A DNA stretch of 64,000 nt from Actinomycetes bacterium (GCA_029552065.1 JAKPEG010000227.1:32093-96092), one strand, 5' to 3'. Numbered from the stretch's first letter, positions 51,164 to 60,514 are shown. The notes: generated by a model from the letters alone, not told the origin. Program-made: numbers and translations.

Positions 51164-53678
51164 CGAACCCCCCGTGGTCGAGGGCCGGCATCCACCTGGT
51201 CGGCAGGGCGCGCTGCGGAGCCATCCGGCTGAAATGCCGGCGGATGAGCGACTCGTCGATCCGGCGCAGTCGCGAGTCGGCCTCGGTGAGGGCGACCTCG
51301 AGCGCGGACCGGTCGCCCGCGGTGGCCGCATGCAGGTCGATCGCATCGACCCACTCGGCGAGCTCCTCCACCGCGCGGATCACCGTGTCGTCGCCGACGA
51401 CCCGGAGGGCGACCGCGAGGCGGGCGACCTGGAAGGTGAGCGAGCGGGGGTTGCTCGGGTCGAGCACCAGGAGGGCAATCGCGGACTGGACCGGCCATGC
51501 GGGCCCGTCGCCCGAGGCCGTGCGACGCCGGTGGGTGATGATGCTCTCGCCGACCTCGAGCACCGCCTCGCTCACCTGGCCGTCGACCGTCGGCGGGCGC
51601 TGCTGCACGAGGGTCGCGCGCAGGAGGGCGACGACGTGCTGGGCGCGCTCCATCGCCGTGCCGGCGTCGATGAAACCCCACGATTCGTCGCGGACCATGC
51701 TCTCCACGAAGATGCCGGCGAGGGCAAGGGTCGATTCGAGGACGTCGTGCAGACGCGGCTGCACCTGCCAGTGACGTGAGGCGTCGTCGCGCAAGGTGCG
51801 TTCGAGTCGGGCCAGGACGTGCCAGAAGTCGTAGGCGAGCAGGTCGCGGACCTCCTGAGCCGCGCCGTCGAGGCGCCGCACGGCATACCGGAGGGTGCCG
51901 GGGGTCGTGCCGTCGTGCAGGCTGCGGACGAGCGTGTCCAACGGTTCCTCGCCGAGGGGGACGACCAGACCGGTCACCCGCGTCTGCGCGTCGAGCATCG
52001 CCGCCATGACGGCGTGGCCGGGGGAACCGGGGCGGTGCTGGTGGTCCTCGACCAGGTCGTCGACGACGCGCAACAACCGGGCCGTGCCCTCGGCCCGTTC
52101 GGCGTAACGGCCCACCCAGTAGAGGTTCTCGGCCACGCGGGGGGCCAGCACGCTCGTGCGCAGGTGCAGACCGGTGAGCTGGATGTCCGCGCGCGGTCCG
52201 AGGTCGACCGCGGTCGCGGCGGGCTCGGGGGCGAGCACCCAGACGTCCTTCGCGAGTGCTCCGTCGCTGTTGGACACGCGCACGGCGTCCGGTGCGTCGG
52301 CGACCCGGCCGAGCCCGCCGGGCAGGAAGTGATAGTCGTCGCCGCGGGCGACCGCGAAGGTGCGCAGCACGAAGCGCCGGGGAGCCAGACCGGTCGGCGT
52401 CACCACCGGTGCGGTCGACACCTGGACGTCGGCCTGGGCGGCATAGGCCCAGGGCTGGGCCTGGACACGACGACGCAGCTGCTCGCGTTCGGCCCGGTCG
52501 AGTCGACTGCCGAAGAGCGAGAGCCCGGTGAGGCGGGAGATCGGCTTGACGACCCAGGAATCGATGTCGCCCAGGACCCGCCGCATGTCCGGCTCGTGCC
52601 CGAGCCAGAGGGTCTCGACGTTGTCGATGCGCAGGTCCTCGCCGAGGACCGCTCGGGAGAGCGCAGGCAGGAAAGCGAGCAGGGCGGCGTTCTCGAGCAC
52701 GCCCGTGCCGATCGGGTTGACGACCGCCACCGTGCGGCGGCGGGCCGCCTCGAGCAGCCCGGGCACGCCCAGACGGCTGTCCGCCCGCAGGTCGAGGGGG
52801 TCGCTGAATGCCGAGTCGACGCGGCGCATGACGACATCGACCGGATCCATCCGGTCGCTCGCGGTGATCCAGACCCGGCCGTCTCGCATCGCGAGGTCCT
52901 CGGCCTCGACGAGCGGGAAACCGAGCAGGGTCGCGAGGAAGCCCTGCTCGTATGCCGTCTCGCTGCCGGTTCCCGGGGACAGCAGCACCCCGCGAGGAGT
53001 GTGTCCGTCGGTGGGCGCGGCCTCCTGGAGGGCGTTGCGCATGGTCTGGAAGAAGCCGCGCAGCCGGGCGAGTTGGGTGGTCCGGTGGAGCCCGGCCATG
53101 ACCCGCGAGACGATCCGCCGGTTGGCCATCGCATAGCCGGCGCCGGATGGTGCCGCGGTGCGGTCGCCGATGACCGTCCACCGTCCGTGGGCGTCCCGGA
53201 CGAGGTCGGTGCTCGTGAGGACGAGCTGTCGGCCGGGGAGCAGGACGCCGTCGGCCTGCGGGATGAAGGCCGGATGCCCGAGCACGACCTGGGGTGGGAT
53301 GAGCCCTTGCTCCAACAACTGGCGCGGGCCGTAGAAATCCCGCACGATCGCGTCGAGCAGGTGTGCCCGCTGCTCGAGTCCGTCCCGCAGGTCGGCCCAT
53401 TCGTCGGCGCCGATGACGACGGGGATGGGGTCGAGCACCCAGTTGCGGGCCTGCCCGAGGGCGTTGGGCGCGCCGTAGCGGATGCCGTCGTCGGCGACCA
53501 GCCGGCTCGCCTCGGCGCTCGCGACCCGCAACGCGCCCAGGCCCATCCCGTCGAGCGCCGCGACGAGGCGCTGTTGGTCGGCGGCTCGGCGGGTGTCGAG
53601 CAGTTCGTCGAGGCCGCCGCTGTGCGCCCGGTAGGCGTCGACGACGCCCGGTCCGGACTCGAGGGGGGCAACGCTCAC
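51147..53678 (-). CDS. Fusion of circularly permuted ATP-grasp and alpha-E domains
   Basis: An 843-residue protein. Residues about 75-470 are a circularly permuted type 2 ATP-grasp (DUF404/DUF407): PVVIGADEW, RDFYGPRQLLEQGLIP, GYAMANRRIVSRVM, VVNPIGTGVLENAALLAFLP. Residues about 510-815 are an alpha-E (DUF403) helical domain starting VLAPRVAENLYWVGRYAERA. In many bacteria these are two genes; here they are one. ATP-grasp enzymes of this clade are predicted amide/peptide ligases, and the flanking transglutaminases would hydrolyse or transfer the product. Product unknown. Confidence 0.9.
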   Translation of the reverse strand: MSVAPLESGPGVVDAYRAHSGGLDELLDTRRAADQQRLVAALDGMGLGALRVASAEASRLVADDGIRYGAPNALGQARNWVLDPIPVVIGADEWADLRDGLEQRAHLLDAIVRDFYGPRQLLEQGLIPPQVVLGHPAFIPQADGVLLPGRQLVLTSTDLVRDAHGRWTVIGDRTAAPSGAGYAMANRRIVSRVMAGLHRTTQLARLRGFFQTMRNALQEAAPTDGHTPRGVLLSPGTGSETAYEQGFLATLLGFPLVEAEDLAMRDGRVWITASDRMDPVDVVMRRVDSAFSDPLDLRADSRLGVPGLLEAARRRTVAVVNPIGTGVLENAALLAFLPALSRAVLGEDLRIDNVETLWLGHEPDMRRVLGDIDSWVVKPISRLTGLSLFGSRLDRAEREQLRRRVQAQPWAYAAQADVQVSTAPVVTPTGLAPRRFVLRTFAVARGDDYHFLPGGLGRVADAPDAVRVSNSDGALAKDVWVLAPEPAATAVDLGPRADIQLTGLHLRTSVLAPRVAENLYWVGRYAERAEGTARLLRVVDDLVEDHQHRPGSPGHAVMAAMLDAQTRVTGLVVPLGEEPLDTLVRSLHDGTTPGTLRYAVRRLDGAAQEVRDLLAYDFWHVLARLERTLRDDASRHWQVQPRLHDVLESTLALAGIFVESMVRDESWGFIDAGTAMERAQHVVALLRATLVQQRPPTVDGQVSEAVLEVGESIITHRRRTASGDGPAWPVQSAIALLVLDPSNPRSLTFQVARLAVALRVVGDDTVIRAVEELAEWVDAIDLHAATAGDRSALEVALTEADSRLRRIDESLIRRHFSRMAPQRALPTRWMPALDHGGFDAADG

Positions 53679-53725
53679 GCCGGGAGCCTACCCAGCCGAT
53701 GCGCGAGCGCGGCGGACACTGTTGC

Positions 53726-56700
53726 TCACGACTCGGACGGGGTGCCGGGGGGCGAGCTGGGCATCCTGCCCGGTGTGAAGCGGCGCAGGTCGAGGGTCGT
53801 CGGGTAGTCCGATCGGGGATCGGTCGTGGGCTCGTCCAGCCGGGTCCAATCCGCGACGTCGATCGGCCCGGGCGTGTGACCGCCGACGTGGAACCGGCTC
53901 GCCCGGCGCGACTCGGCCTCGACGGCGTTGATCGGGTAGGTGTCGTAGGACCGGCCGCCCGGGTGGACGACGTGGTAGGTGAAACCGCCGACGCTGCGGC
54001 CGTTCCAGCGGTCGATGAGGTCGAAGACGAGCGGGCTGTGCACGCCGATCGTCGGATGCAGCGCCGACCACGGGGCCCAGGCCCGGTAACGCACGCCGGC
54101 CACCATCGAGCCTGGCGCGCCCTGGGTCGTCATGGGGATGGGGATCCCGTTGCAGCTGAGGATGTGGCGCCCCTCGACCATCCCGGTCGCGCGCACCTGC
54201 ACCCGCTCGACCGAGGAGTCCACATAGCGGGAAGTACCCGACAGGGACACCTCCTCGCCGAGGACATGCCACGGTTCGATCGCCTGGCGCAGCTCGAGGT
54301 GGACCCCGCCGACCGTCGCCTCGCCGAGCCGCGGGAAGCGGAACTCGAGGAAAGGCGCGAACCACGCCGGGTCGAAGCGCAGCGGCGTGCCGCTCGCACG
54401 CAGCCACGCGTTGACCTCGGCCACGACGTCGTGCAGGTCGGCCATCGCGTATGCCGGCATGAGGAAGCGGTCGTGCAGGCGCGACCCCCAGCGGGTGAGC
54501 GGCGCGGCATACGGCTGCTGCCAGAACCGGGCGACGAGCGCCCGGACGAGCAAGGCCTGGACGAGCGCCATCCGGGGGTGCGGCGGCATCTCGAAGCCAC
54601 GCAGCTCGAGCACCCCGAGCCGCCCCCGCTCGCTCCCGGGCGCATAGAGCTTGTCGATGCAGAACTCGCTGCGGTGGGTGTTTCCGGTGAGGTCGGTGAG
54701 CAGGTGCCGCAGGGCCCGGTCGGTCACCCAGGCCGGTGAGTCCGTCCCTTCGCTGGCGGCCCGCTCGATCTCGGCGAAGGCGATCTCCAGCTCGTAGAGC
54801 GTCTCGTGCCGGCCCTCGTCGACCCGCGGTGCCTGGCTCGTGGGACCGATGAACCGCCCGGCGAAGACATAGGACAGGCACGGATGGTGCTGCCAGTAGG
54901 TGACCAGGCTGCGCAGCAGGTCGGGCCGACGCAGCAGCGGCGAGTCCTTGGGCGTGGGGCCGCCGAGGGTGAAGTGGTTGCCCCCGCCGGTGCCCGTGTG
55001 GGTGCCGTCGAGGTCGAACTTCTCGCTCGTGAGCCGGGTCTGGCGGGCGTCCTCGTAGAGCGTCTCGGTGAGATCGACGAGATCCGGCCAGCTCGCCGTG
55101 GGCTGCACGTTGACCTCGATCACCCCGGGGTCGGGGGTGACCGACAGGGTGCGCAGCCGCGGGTCGCCGGGCAGGGGATAGCCCTCGAGGACCACGGGCG
55201 TGCCGGTCGCCGAGGCCGCCTGCTCGACGATGCCGACGAGCTGCGCGCCGAGCTCCGCCTGCTGGAGCGGAGGGAGGAAGACGAAGACGTGCCCGTCGCG
55301 CTCCTCGACGACGAGAGCGTGGCGGGGGGCATCCTCGATCGGCCGGTGGGTGGCGTGCACCGCCGCGCCGCCGCCGGATGTGCCCGGCAGCGGGCCGCGC
55401 TCGGCGAAGCTCGACCGCTCGGGGACCTCCGGTGGCGGGGTCCAGGCGATCGAGTCGAGCGGCAGCCGGTAGCCGGCCGCCGAGGTGCCGGGGGTGAGGG
55501 TGAGCCGGGCTCGGCGGGTGCGCCAGGAGGTCGTCCCCCAGCCTTCGCCGTCGGGGTCCTCGAAGAGCGGCAGCACGAACGCCCTCGGGAGCAGGCTCGG
55601 CTCGCCGTCGGCCGTGCCTTCCGGATCGGCCACCCGGTCGGGGTCGTGCGCGCGCGGGTCGAGCGGGTCTTCGCCCTCGCGCGGTGGCGCTCCGGTGGGC
55701 TTGCGCACCGCGTCCCACGCGGCGACGAACGGGTCGTCGTATGCCGCCAGCACGGCATACGGCGGAAGGCCGACGCGCGTGGCGACGGCCTCCGCGAGGG
55801 CCTGGGCGGCGTCGGTCGCGGCGGCGCTGCCGGGTTCGAGGGCGGGGGGAGACCACGGGTCCGCGAGAAGCGTCGGGTCGCGCCAGAGCGGTTCGCCGTC
55901 GGTGCGCCAGACGAGCTGGATCGCCCAGCGGGGGAGGGGCTCGCCGGGGTACCACTTGCCCTGGCCGTGGTGGACCAGGCCCTGCGGCGCCCAGCGGGCC
56001 TTGAGCCGGGCGGCGAGGGCGGCGGCCTGCTCGCGCTTCTGCGGCCCGTCGGCGGCGGTCTCCCATTCGGCGGCGGAGGTGTCTCCGATGGTGACGAAGG
56101 TGGGTTCGCCGCCCATCGTGAGGCGCACGTCGCCGTCGGCGAGGAGGGTGTCGACGTGCGCGCCGAGGGCCCCGACCGCGGCCCACTGCGCGTCCGAATA
56201 GGGGGCGGTGACCCGCGGGTCCTCGTGGAGGCGGGTGACGGTGTTGGCGAAGGAGAACTCGACGGCGACCGGCTCGGTCGCACCGGTGATCGGGGCCGCG
56301 GCCGCCGGGTGTGGTGCCGCGCAGAGGGGGATGTGTCCTTCTCCGGTGAGCAGCCCCGAGGTGGGGTCGATGCCGACCCAGCCGGCGCCGGGGATATAGG
56401 CCTCGGTCCACGCGTGCAGATCGGTGAAGTCGGCCGCCGGGCCGCTCGGGCCGTCGAGGGCCTCGACGTCGGCGCTGAGCTGGACGAGGTAACCGGAGAC
56501 GAACCGGGCCGCGATCCCGAGCTCGCGCAGGACGGCCACGAGCATCCACGCACTGTCCCGGCACGATCCGAGCGCAGCCTCGAGGGTCTCGGTCGGGGTC
56601 TGGACGCCGGCCTCGAGCCGGGTCGTATAGGCGATGGCGGCATGCGCGGCCTGGTTGAGCCGGACGAGGAAGTCGATCGTGCGTTCCTCGCTGGGCCGCT

Positions 56701-57145
56701 GGCCGGGGCGCTGGCCGGGGCGCTGGCCGGGGCGGAGGGCGTGGGCGTCGATCCAGCGGGCGACCACGCCGGCCGGGTCGGGCACCGGCACGAGGAAGGG
56801 CGCGAGGTCGCTGCGCTGCTGCTCCTCGTAGGCGAACGGATAGTGCACCGCGGACTCGTCGACGAAGAAGTCGAACGGGTTGATGACGGTGAGGTCGGCG
56901 ACGAGGTCGACGGTGATCGACAGCTCCCGCACCCGTTCGGGGAAGACGATCCGCGCGACCCAGTTGCCCAGCGGGTCCTGCTGCCAGTTGACGAAGTGCC
57001 CGGCCGGCTCGATCCGCAGGCTGTAGGCCTCGATCGGCGTGCGGGTGTGCGGGGCCGGGCGCAGCCGGATCTCGTGCGGGTGCACCTGCACGGCATGGGC
57101 GAAGCGGTATGCCGTGCGATGCTCGAGCGCCACTCGGATCGTCAC
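53726..57145 (-). CDS. Transglutaminase-DUF2126 protein
   Basis: A 1139-residue protein: Bact_transglu_N (about 1-90), transglutaminase core (about 170-290; Cys in ALGSCRDSAWMLV, His in DLHAWTEAY, Asp in GIDPTSGL) and a C-terminal DUF2126 region (about 330-1130) related to glutamine-synthetase/GCS-like amidoligases, with EVNVQPTASWPDLVD and HTGTGGGNHFTLGG. A short GQRP x3 repeat lies near residue 150. TACCGT 6 bases before the GTG marks a leaderless promoter, so this is the first gene of the unit. Confidence 0.9.
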   Translation of the reverse strand: MTIRVALEHRTAYRFAHAVQVHPHEIRLRPAPHTRTPIEAYSLRIEPAGHFVNWQQDPLGNWVARIVFPERVRELSITVDLVADLTVINPFDFFVDESAVHYPFAYEEQQRSDLAPFLVPVPDPAGVVARWIDAHALRPGQRPGQRPGQRPSEERTIDFLVRLNQAAHAAIAYTTRLEAGVQTPTETLEAALGSCRDSAWMLVAVLRELGIAARFVSGYLVQLSADVEALDGPSGPAADFTDLHAWTEAYIPGAGWVGIDPTSGLLTGEGHIPLCAAPHPAAAAPITGATEPVAVEFSFANTVTRLHEDPRVTAPYSDAQWAAVGALGAHVDTLLADGDVRLTMGGEPTFVTIGDTSAAEWETAADGPQKREQAAALAARLKARWAPQGLVHHGQGKWYPGEPLPRWAIQLVWRTDGEPLWRDPTLLADPWSPPALEPGSAAATDAAQALAEAVATRVGLPPYAVLAAYDDPFVAAWDAVRKPTGAPPREGEDPLDPRAHDPDRVADPEGTADGEPSLLPRAFVLPLFEDPDGEGWGTTSWRTRRARLTLTPGTSAAGYRLPLDSIAWTPPPEVPERSSFAERGPLPGTSGGGAAVHATHRPIEDAPRHALVVEERDGHVFVFLPPLQQAELGAQLVGIVEQAASATGTPVVLEGYPLPGDPRLRTLSVTPDPGVIEVNVQPTASWPDLVDLTETLYEDARQTRLTSEKFDLDGTHTGTGGGNHFTLGGPTPKDSPLLRRPDLLRSLVTYWQHHPCLSYVFAGRFIGPTSQAPRVDEGRHETLYELEIAFAEIERAASEGTDSPAWVTDRALRHLLTDLTGNTHRSEFCIDKLYAPGSERGRLGVLELRGFEMPPHPRMALVQALLVRALVARFWQQPYAAPLTRWGSRLHDRFLMPAYAMADLHDVVAEVNAWLRASGTPLRFDPAWFAPFLEFRFPRLGEATVGGVHLELRQAIEPWHVLGEEVSLSGTSRYVDSSVERVQVRATGMVEGRHILSCNGIPIPMTTQGAPGSMVAGVRYRAWAPWSALHPTIGVHSPLVFDLIDRWNGRSVGGFTYHVVHPGGRSYDTYPINAVEAESRRASRFHVGGHTPGPIDVADWTRLDEPTTDPRSDYPTTLDLRRFTPGRMPSSPPGTPSES

Positions 57146-57151
57146 GCCCGC

Positions 57152-57157
57152 ACGGTA
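57152..57157 (-). promoter_or_regulatory. -10 box of the transglutaminase/ATP-grasp operon
   Basis: TACCGT on the minus strand, exactly 6 bases before the GTG start. Confidence 0.5.
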
Positions 57158-57260
57158 TCCAGGTCGGCATGTCAGGCGTGTTTCGGCTGTTACGGCTCGA
57201 AGTCGTTCGCGTGGCGGTGTCCTGCTCCCGGCGAATGGGTGGCTCGCGTGGCCGCAGGTG

Positions 57261-57310
57261 TCGGCAATGGGCCGGTGAATCGGGCCTCGAGCGGCCCATT
57301 TCCGCACCCT
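57261..57310. repeat. Intergenic repeat element, copy B
   Basis: ATGGGCCG (57267-57274), 17 bases, CGGCCCAT (57292-57299), with GTGTCGGCA to the left and TTCCGCACCC to the right. Lies between the transglutaminase operon promoter and the methyltransferase stop. Confidence 0.7.
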
Positions 57311-57319
57311 GCCCGGCCG

Positions 57320-57364
57320 GGGCTGCCGGGACTGCCGGGGCTGCCGGGTCTGCCGGGGCTGCCG
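57320..57364. repeat. Five tandem 9-bp units (GGCTGCCGG)
   Basis: Consecutive GGCTGCCGG units with single-base variants at the second or third base end one base before the methyltransferase stop codon. Probably a slippage-prone tract. Confidence 0.6.
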
Positions 57365-57365
57365 G

Positions 57366-58196
57366 TCAGCGTCGCCGGGCGAGGATCTCCAACCGGATGT
57401 AGTCGACGACCGGCTCGGTCATGGCCAGGCGCACGGCCCGGACGAACCCCGCGTGTTCGGCGGGCGGCATACCGCGCAGGTGTCCGCCGAGGATCACGGT
57501 GGCGAGGTAGCGCTCGAGCAACGCGGGGTCCTCGACACGCAGCGGATCCGGCCGCAGCTCGACCCGCAGCGGCTCCAGGCCGGCCCGATCGAGCCGAGCG
57601 CGGGTCTCGGCGACGTCGGCGAACTCCCACGGATCGGCCGCCTCGCCGGTGACCGCCTCGATCGCCCGGTCGACCAGGGCGAGCTGGCCGGCGCCGCCGC
57701 AGTCGCTCACGAGCGGCGCCCCGGGACGCATGACGGCGGCGAGCCCGGCGAAGAGCGCGTCGTGGTCGGGCACCCAGTGGAAGGCGGCCACGCTCATCAC
57801 CGCGTCGAAGGGCGGGAGATCAGCGGGTGGCATACCGGGCGTGCCGAGCGCGACCTGCAGGTATGCCGCCCGCTCACCGAGGCGCTCGCGCGCGGCGGCG
57901 AGCATCTCGGGGGAGGCGTCCAGGCAGGTGAGCCGCACGTCGGGGTGGACGTCGAGCAGGAGCGCGGCGTCGCGGCCCGTCCCGCAGCCGGCGTCGAGGA
58001 TCCGGTCGCCGGGGCGTGGCTGCAGCTGGGCCACCACGCGGCGGCCCCATTCGACGTGGGGGAGCGGGAGGGCGTCGTAGGCCCGGGCGTCCCAGTGCAC
58101 GGCGTCCACGTCGGGCGTGCGGTCGGGCTCCGGCCGGGCGGCATCTTCGTGCGGCTGCATCTCCGGAGTCTCGGTGACGGGGAGCTCGTTCGGCAT
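57366..58196 (-). CDS. SAM-dependent methyltransferase (trans-aconitate methyltransferase-like)
   Basis: A 276-residue class I methyltransferase: ILDAGCGTGRDAALLLD (about 74-90, motif I), LTCLDASPEML (about 95-105), FDAVMSVAAFHWVPDHDALF (about 139-158; FHWVPD is typical of the Tam group). Substrate not known. The ATG at 58196 is preferred; a longer frame would translate the repeat element just upstream. Confidence 0.78.
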   Translation of the reverse strand: MPNELPVTETPEMQPHEDAARPEPDRTPDVDAVHWDARAYDALPLPHVEWGRRVVAQLQPRPGDRILDAGCGTGRDAALLLDVHPDVRLTCLDASPEMLAAARERLGERAAYLQVALGTPGMPPADLPPFDAVMSVAAFHWVPDHDALFAGLAAVMRPGAPLVSDCGGAGQLALVDRAIEAVTGEAADPWEFADVAETRARLDRAGLEPLRVELRPDPLRVEDPALLERYLATVILGGHLRGMPPAEHAGFVRAVRLAMTEPVVDYIRLEILARRR

Positions 58197-58220
58197 GTCG
58201 TCTTCGATGACGGACGGGTG

Positions 58221-58276
58221 CAGGTGTCGGGGATGGGCCGCTGGATCGGGTCTCGATCGGCCCATTTCCGCACCCT
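58221..58276. repeat. Intergenic repeat element, copy C
   Basis: ATGGGCCG (58233-58240), 17 bases, CGGCCCAT (58258-58265). Including flanks CAGGTGTCGG and TTCCGCACCC it is nearly the same as copy B. It lies just upstream of the methyltransferase start. Confidence 0.7.
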
Positions 58277-58409
58277 TCGAGAGGTCAGGGAGCGCGACGA
58301 GGCCGGGCCGGCCAGGAGCCCGTCGAGCCGGTCCGGAGCCGGTCCGGAGCCGGGATCGAGAGGTGGGCGGACGGCATACCGTCGGTCATCCCGACCACGC
58401 TCGCGACGC

Positions 58410-58760
58410 TCAGTCGCGGTGCTGGAGGATGTTGAGCACGTGCCCGTCGGGGTCGCGGACGAAGAAGCGCCGCACTCCCCAGGGCTCGGTCGTGAGCGCG
58501 TGGACGATGTCCAGGCCGCGCCGGATCGCCTCCCCGTATGCCGCGTCGACGTCGTCGACGGCGATCGACACCTGCGGGGCGACCGGGCCGCTCGCGTCAT
58601 GGGTGAGGACCTGCAGGTTGGCGCCGGTCGGCGCGAGATAGCGGGTCACCCAGTCGAGCCCGAGGTCCTGGCGGGTGAGGCCGAGGAAGCCGCTGTAGAA
58701 ATCCGCGGCCGCCTCGATGTCGGCGACGGCCAGATCCGGGATGATCCGAACGACGCGCAT
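58410..58760 (-). CDS. VOC-superfamily (glyoxalase/bleomycin-resistance fold) protein
   Basis: A 116-residue single-domain VOC protein: DLAVADIEAAADFYSGFLGL (about 9-28), SIAVDDVDAAYGEAIRRG (about 65-82) and the C-terminal FFVRDPDGHVLNILQH (about 99-114) with the usual metal-ligand Glu replaced by N-I-L-Q. Specific activity unknown. Nearby CGGCATACC is at 58372-58380. Confidence 0.8.
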   Translation of the reverse strand: MRVVRIIPDLAVADIEAAADFYSGFLGLTRQDLGLDWVTRYLAPTGANLQVLTHDASGPVAPQVSIAVDDVDAAYGEAIRRGLDIVHALTTEPWGVRRFFVRDPDGHVLNILQHRD

Positions 58761-58840
58761 GCCCCCATCATGCACCGGCGCGCGGTCGGCTGGGCGTCCT
58801 CGGCCGGCATACCCGCCGCGAGGCCTCGTCGCCGCCGCAG

Positions 58841-58900
58841 AACGCGGATATGGGCCGGTCCGAGGGCCGGTCGGCGGCCCATCTCCGACACCAGCGCGCA
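58841..58900. repeat. Intergenic repeat element, copy D
   Basis: ATGGGCCG (58850-58857), 17 bases, CGGCCCAT (58875-58882), between the VOC gene and vapC. Spacer contains CGAGGGCCGG as in copies A and E. Confidence 0.7.
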
Positions 58901-59040
58901 CTACCCAGACCGCGACGTCTTGCTGCGGAGGTGGCACGACGTCCTGGGGCGCACGATGTGGGACTACCCCCGCGCCTCGCCGATCGAGCCGGCCTCGTCC
59001 TCTGCCTGGCGCGTGGGAGCCCGGCGGCCGCCGCTGAGGG

Positions 59041-59439
59041 CTAGGGCTGGATCGGGACCTCGATGGGACACATGGGGCCGGTGGCGGCGGCCAGCCGACG
59101 GTCGAGGGTGAGCAGCGTCGCGCCGAGCGCTTCCGCGAGGGCCACGTATGCCGCGTCCCAGCCGCGGACCGTGTGGCGAAGCTCCCACGCTCGCGCGAGC
59201 AGCGCCCGATGGCCATATCGGTCGGCAGGCCAGTCGCGCAGGTCCTCGACAGCAAGGGCGGCGCTGGTGTCGTCGAGGGTGCCGGCCAGATGGTCGCGAC
59301 GGATGAGGCCGAAGACCTCGACATCGATGACGTGGGGTGCGACCTGGTCAGGGTCCTGGGACAGTCGCTGCCGGATGGCCTCGGCGTTGGGGGTGTCGAC
59401 GAGCACCTCGTAGAGGCAGGAGGCGTCGACGACGATCAT
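59041..59439 (-). CDS. vapC: VapC-type PIN domain ribonuclease toxin
   Basis: A 132-residue PIN protein. Acidic active-site residues: Asp in IVVDASCLYE (about 3-6), Glu in VIDVEVFGLIRR (about 41), and Asps in RGWDAAYVALAEALG and LLTLDRRLA (about 93 and 112). It would cleave RNA when free of its antitoxin. ATG at 59439 overlaps the antitoxin stop as ATGA; a GTG three codons earlier is less likely. Confidence 0.88.
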   Translation of the reverse strand: MIVVDASCLYEVLVDTPNAEAIRQRLSQDPDQVAPHVIDVEVFGLIRRDHLAGTLDDTSAALAVEDLRDWPADRYGHRALLARAWELRHTVRGWDAAYVALAEALGATLLTLDRRLAAATGPMCPIEVPIQP

Positions 59440-59672
59440 GTGGGCCACGCACCACGCAGCTCATCCAGCGCTTCCAGCGTGTCTCGCGGACTTCGATTCC
59501 CCGAGCGGCGCCGAGTGCGGTCCAGCCACTCCTGGATGGTGGGGCGAGCCGCAAGGCGCTGGGTCTCGCGACGCAGATACTCGGGCACCGAGAGCCCGAC
59601 CTCCGCGGCACGCTTGACCAGCGCGTCGTAGACCTCGTCATCCACGTCGCGAATCTGAATCGTCCGAGGCAT
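59436..59672 (-). CDS. vapB: VapB/FitA-type antitoxin
   Basis: A 78-residue ribbon-helix-helix antitoxin: IQIRDVDDEVYDALVKRAAE (about 5-24) followed by GLSVPEYLRRE, as in FitA-like VapB proteins; the C-terminal 35 residues should wrap the toxin. The ATG at 59672 has a -10 TAAGAT 6 bases upstream, so it is leaderless. Confidence 0.85.
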   Translation of the reverse strand: MPRTIQIRDVDDEVYDALVKRAAEVGLSVPEYLRRETQRLAARPTIQEWLDRTRRRSGNRSPRDTLEALDELRGAWPT

Positions 59673-59675
59673 CTT

Positions 59676-59691
59676 TGCATCTTAACATGCA
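59676..59691. promoter_or_regulatory. vapBC promoter/operator
   Basis: TGCAT-CTTAAC-ATGCA is a perfect inverted repeat covering the minus-strand -10 TAAGAT (59679-59684). A third TTGCAT follows at 59695-59700. This is the expected place for VapBC autorepression. Confidence 0.55.
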
Positions 59692-59758
59692 CTCTTGCAT
59701 GAGGCTCGTCTCGCGGGAGCCCGCGTCAGCACCCCGGCGAGTGGACAACAATCGGGTG

Positions 59759-60514
59759 ATGACGACTTTCGAGCGCACGGATGAGTTCGCTGGTGCCACC
59801 TTCGTGCGTGCCGGCTTCAAGGACGCGACCTTCCGGTTCTGCGACCTGAGCGGAGTGAGGATGTCCGGCGGCGACGTGGCCGGCCTCGACATCGACAGCC
59901 ATGACTTGTTCTTCGGCAGCCTGTTCGTCAACGGGGTCGACGTCGTCCCGTTCGTCCAGGCCGAGCTGAACCGGCAGTTCCCCGGTCGGGAGTTGCAAGA
60001 GGCGAGGACCCCCGAAGGGCTGCGGGAAGGGTGGGAGGCGGCCCAGGAGGCTTGGCGCACCACCGTGGCGCAGACGCCGGACGCCCTCCGAGACGCGCAC
60101 GTCGACGACGAGTGGTCGCTGTCGCAGACCCTTCGCCACCTCGTCCTCGCGACCGACGCCTGGCTCCTCGCCGGGGTCCACCGTCGCCCTGACCCCTTCC
60201 ACGAGATCGGGCAGTTCTTCACCGGAGCGGAGCAGATGGGCGTCGTCCCGGCGAGAATGCGCGAGCCGAGAGACTTCGACGAGGTGCTCGTCGTGCGCGG
60301 CGAGCGACAGCAGTTGGTGACCGACTTCTTGGCCACGGTCACCCAGACTCAGCTCGACGAGCCTCGGGACGACCCCTGGGATCGGGACGGGGACTGGAAG
60401 CCCACGGTCGGCGACTGCATCCGCACGATCCTCGAGGAGGAGTGGGCCCATCTGCGCTACATCCGCCGAGACCTCGCTCGCCTCGACGAGGCGACCGACG
60501 AGCGCGCAGGCTAG
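59759..60514 (+). CDS. DinB-fold protein with a pentapeptide-like N-terminus
   Basis: A 251-residue protein. Residues 1-45 have alternating ATF/FRFCDLSG repeats like pentapeptide-repeat coils; residues about 85-245 are a DinB_2 four-helix bundle with HLVLATDAWLLAG (about 125-137) and EEEWAHLRYIRRDL (about 222-235) giving His metal ligands. DinB proteins of actinobacteria often use mycothiol. ATG at 59759; GTG 3 bases earlier also possible; no ribosome site. Confidence 0.8.
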   Translation: MTTFERTDEFAGATFVRAGFKDATFRFCDLSGVRMSGGDVAGLDIDSHDLFFGSLFVNGVDVVPFVQAELNRQFPGRELQEARTPEGLREGWEAAQEAWRTTVAQTPDALRDAHVDDEWSLSQTLRHLVLATDAWLLAGVHRRPDPFHEIGQFFTGAEQMGVVPARMREPRDFDEVLVVRGERQQLVTDFLATVTQTQLDEPRDDPWDRDGDWKPTVGDCIRTILEEEWAHLRYIRRDLARLDEATDERAG

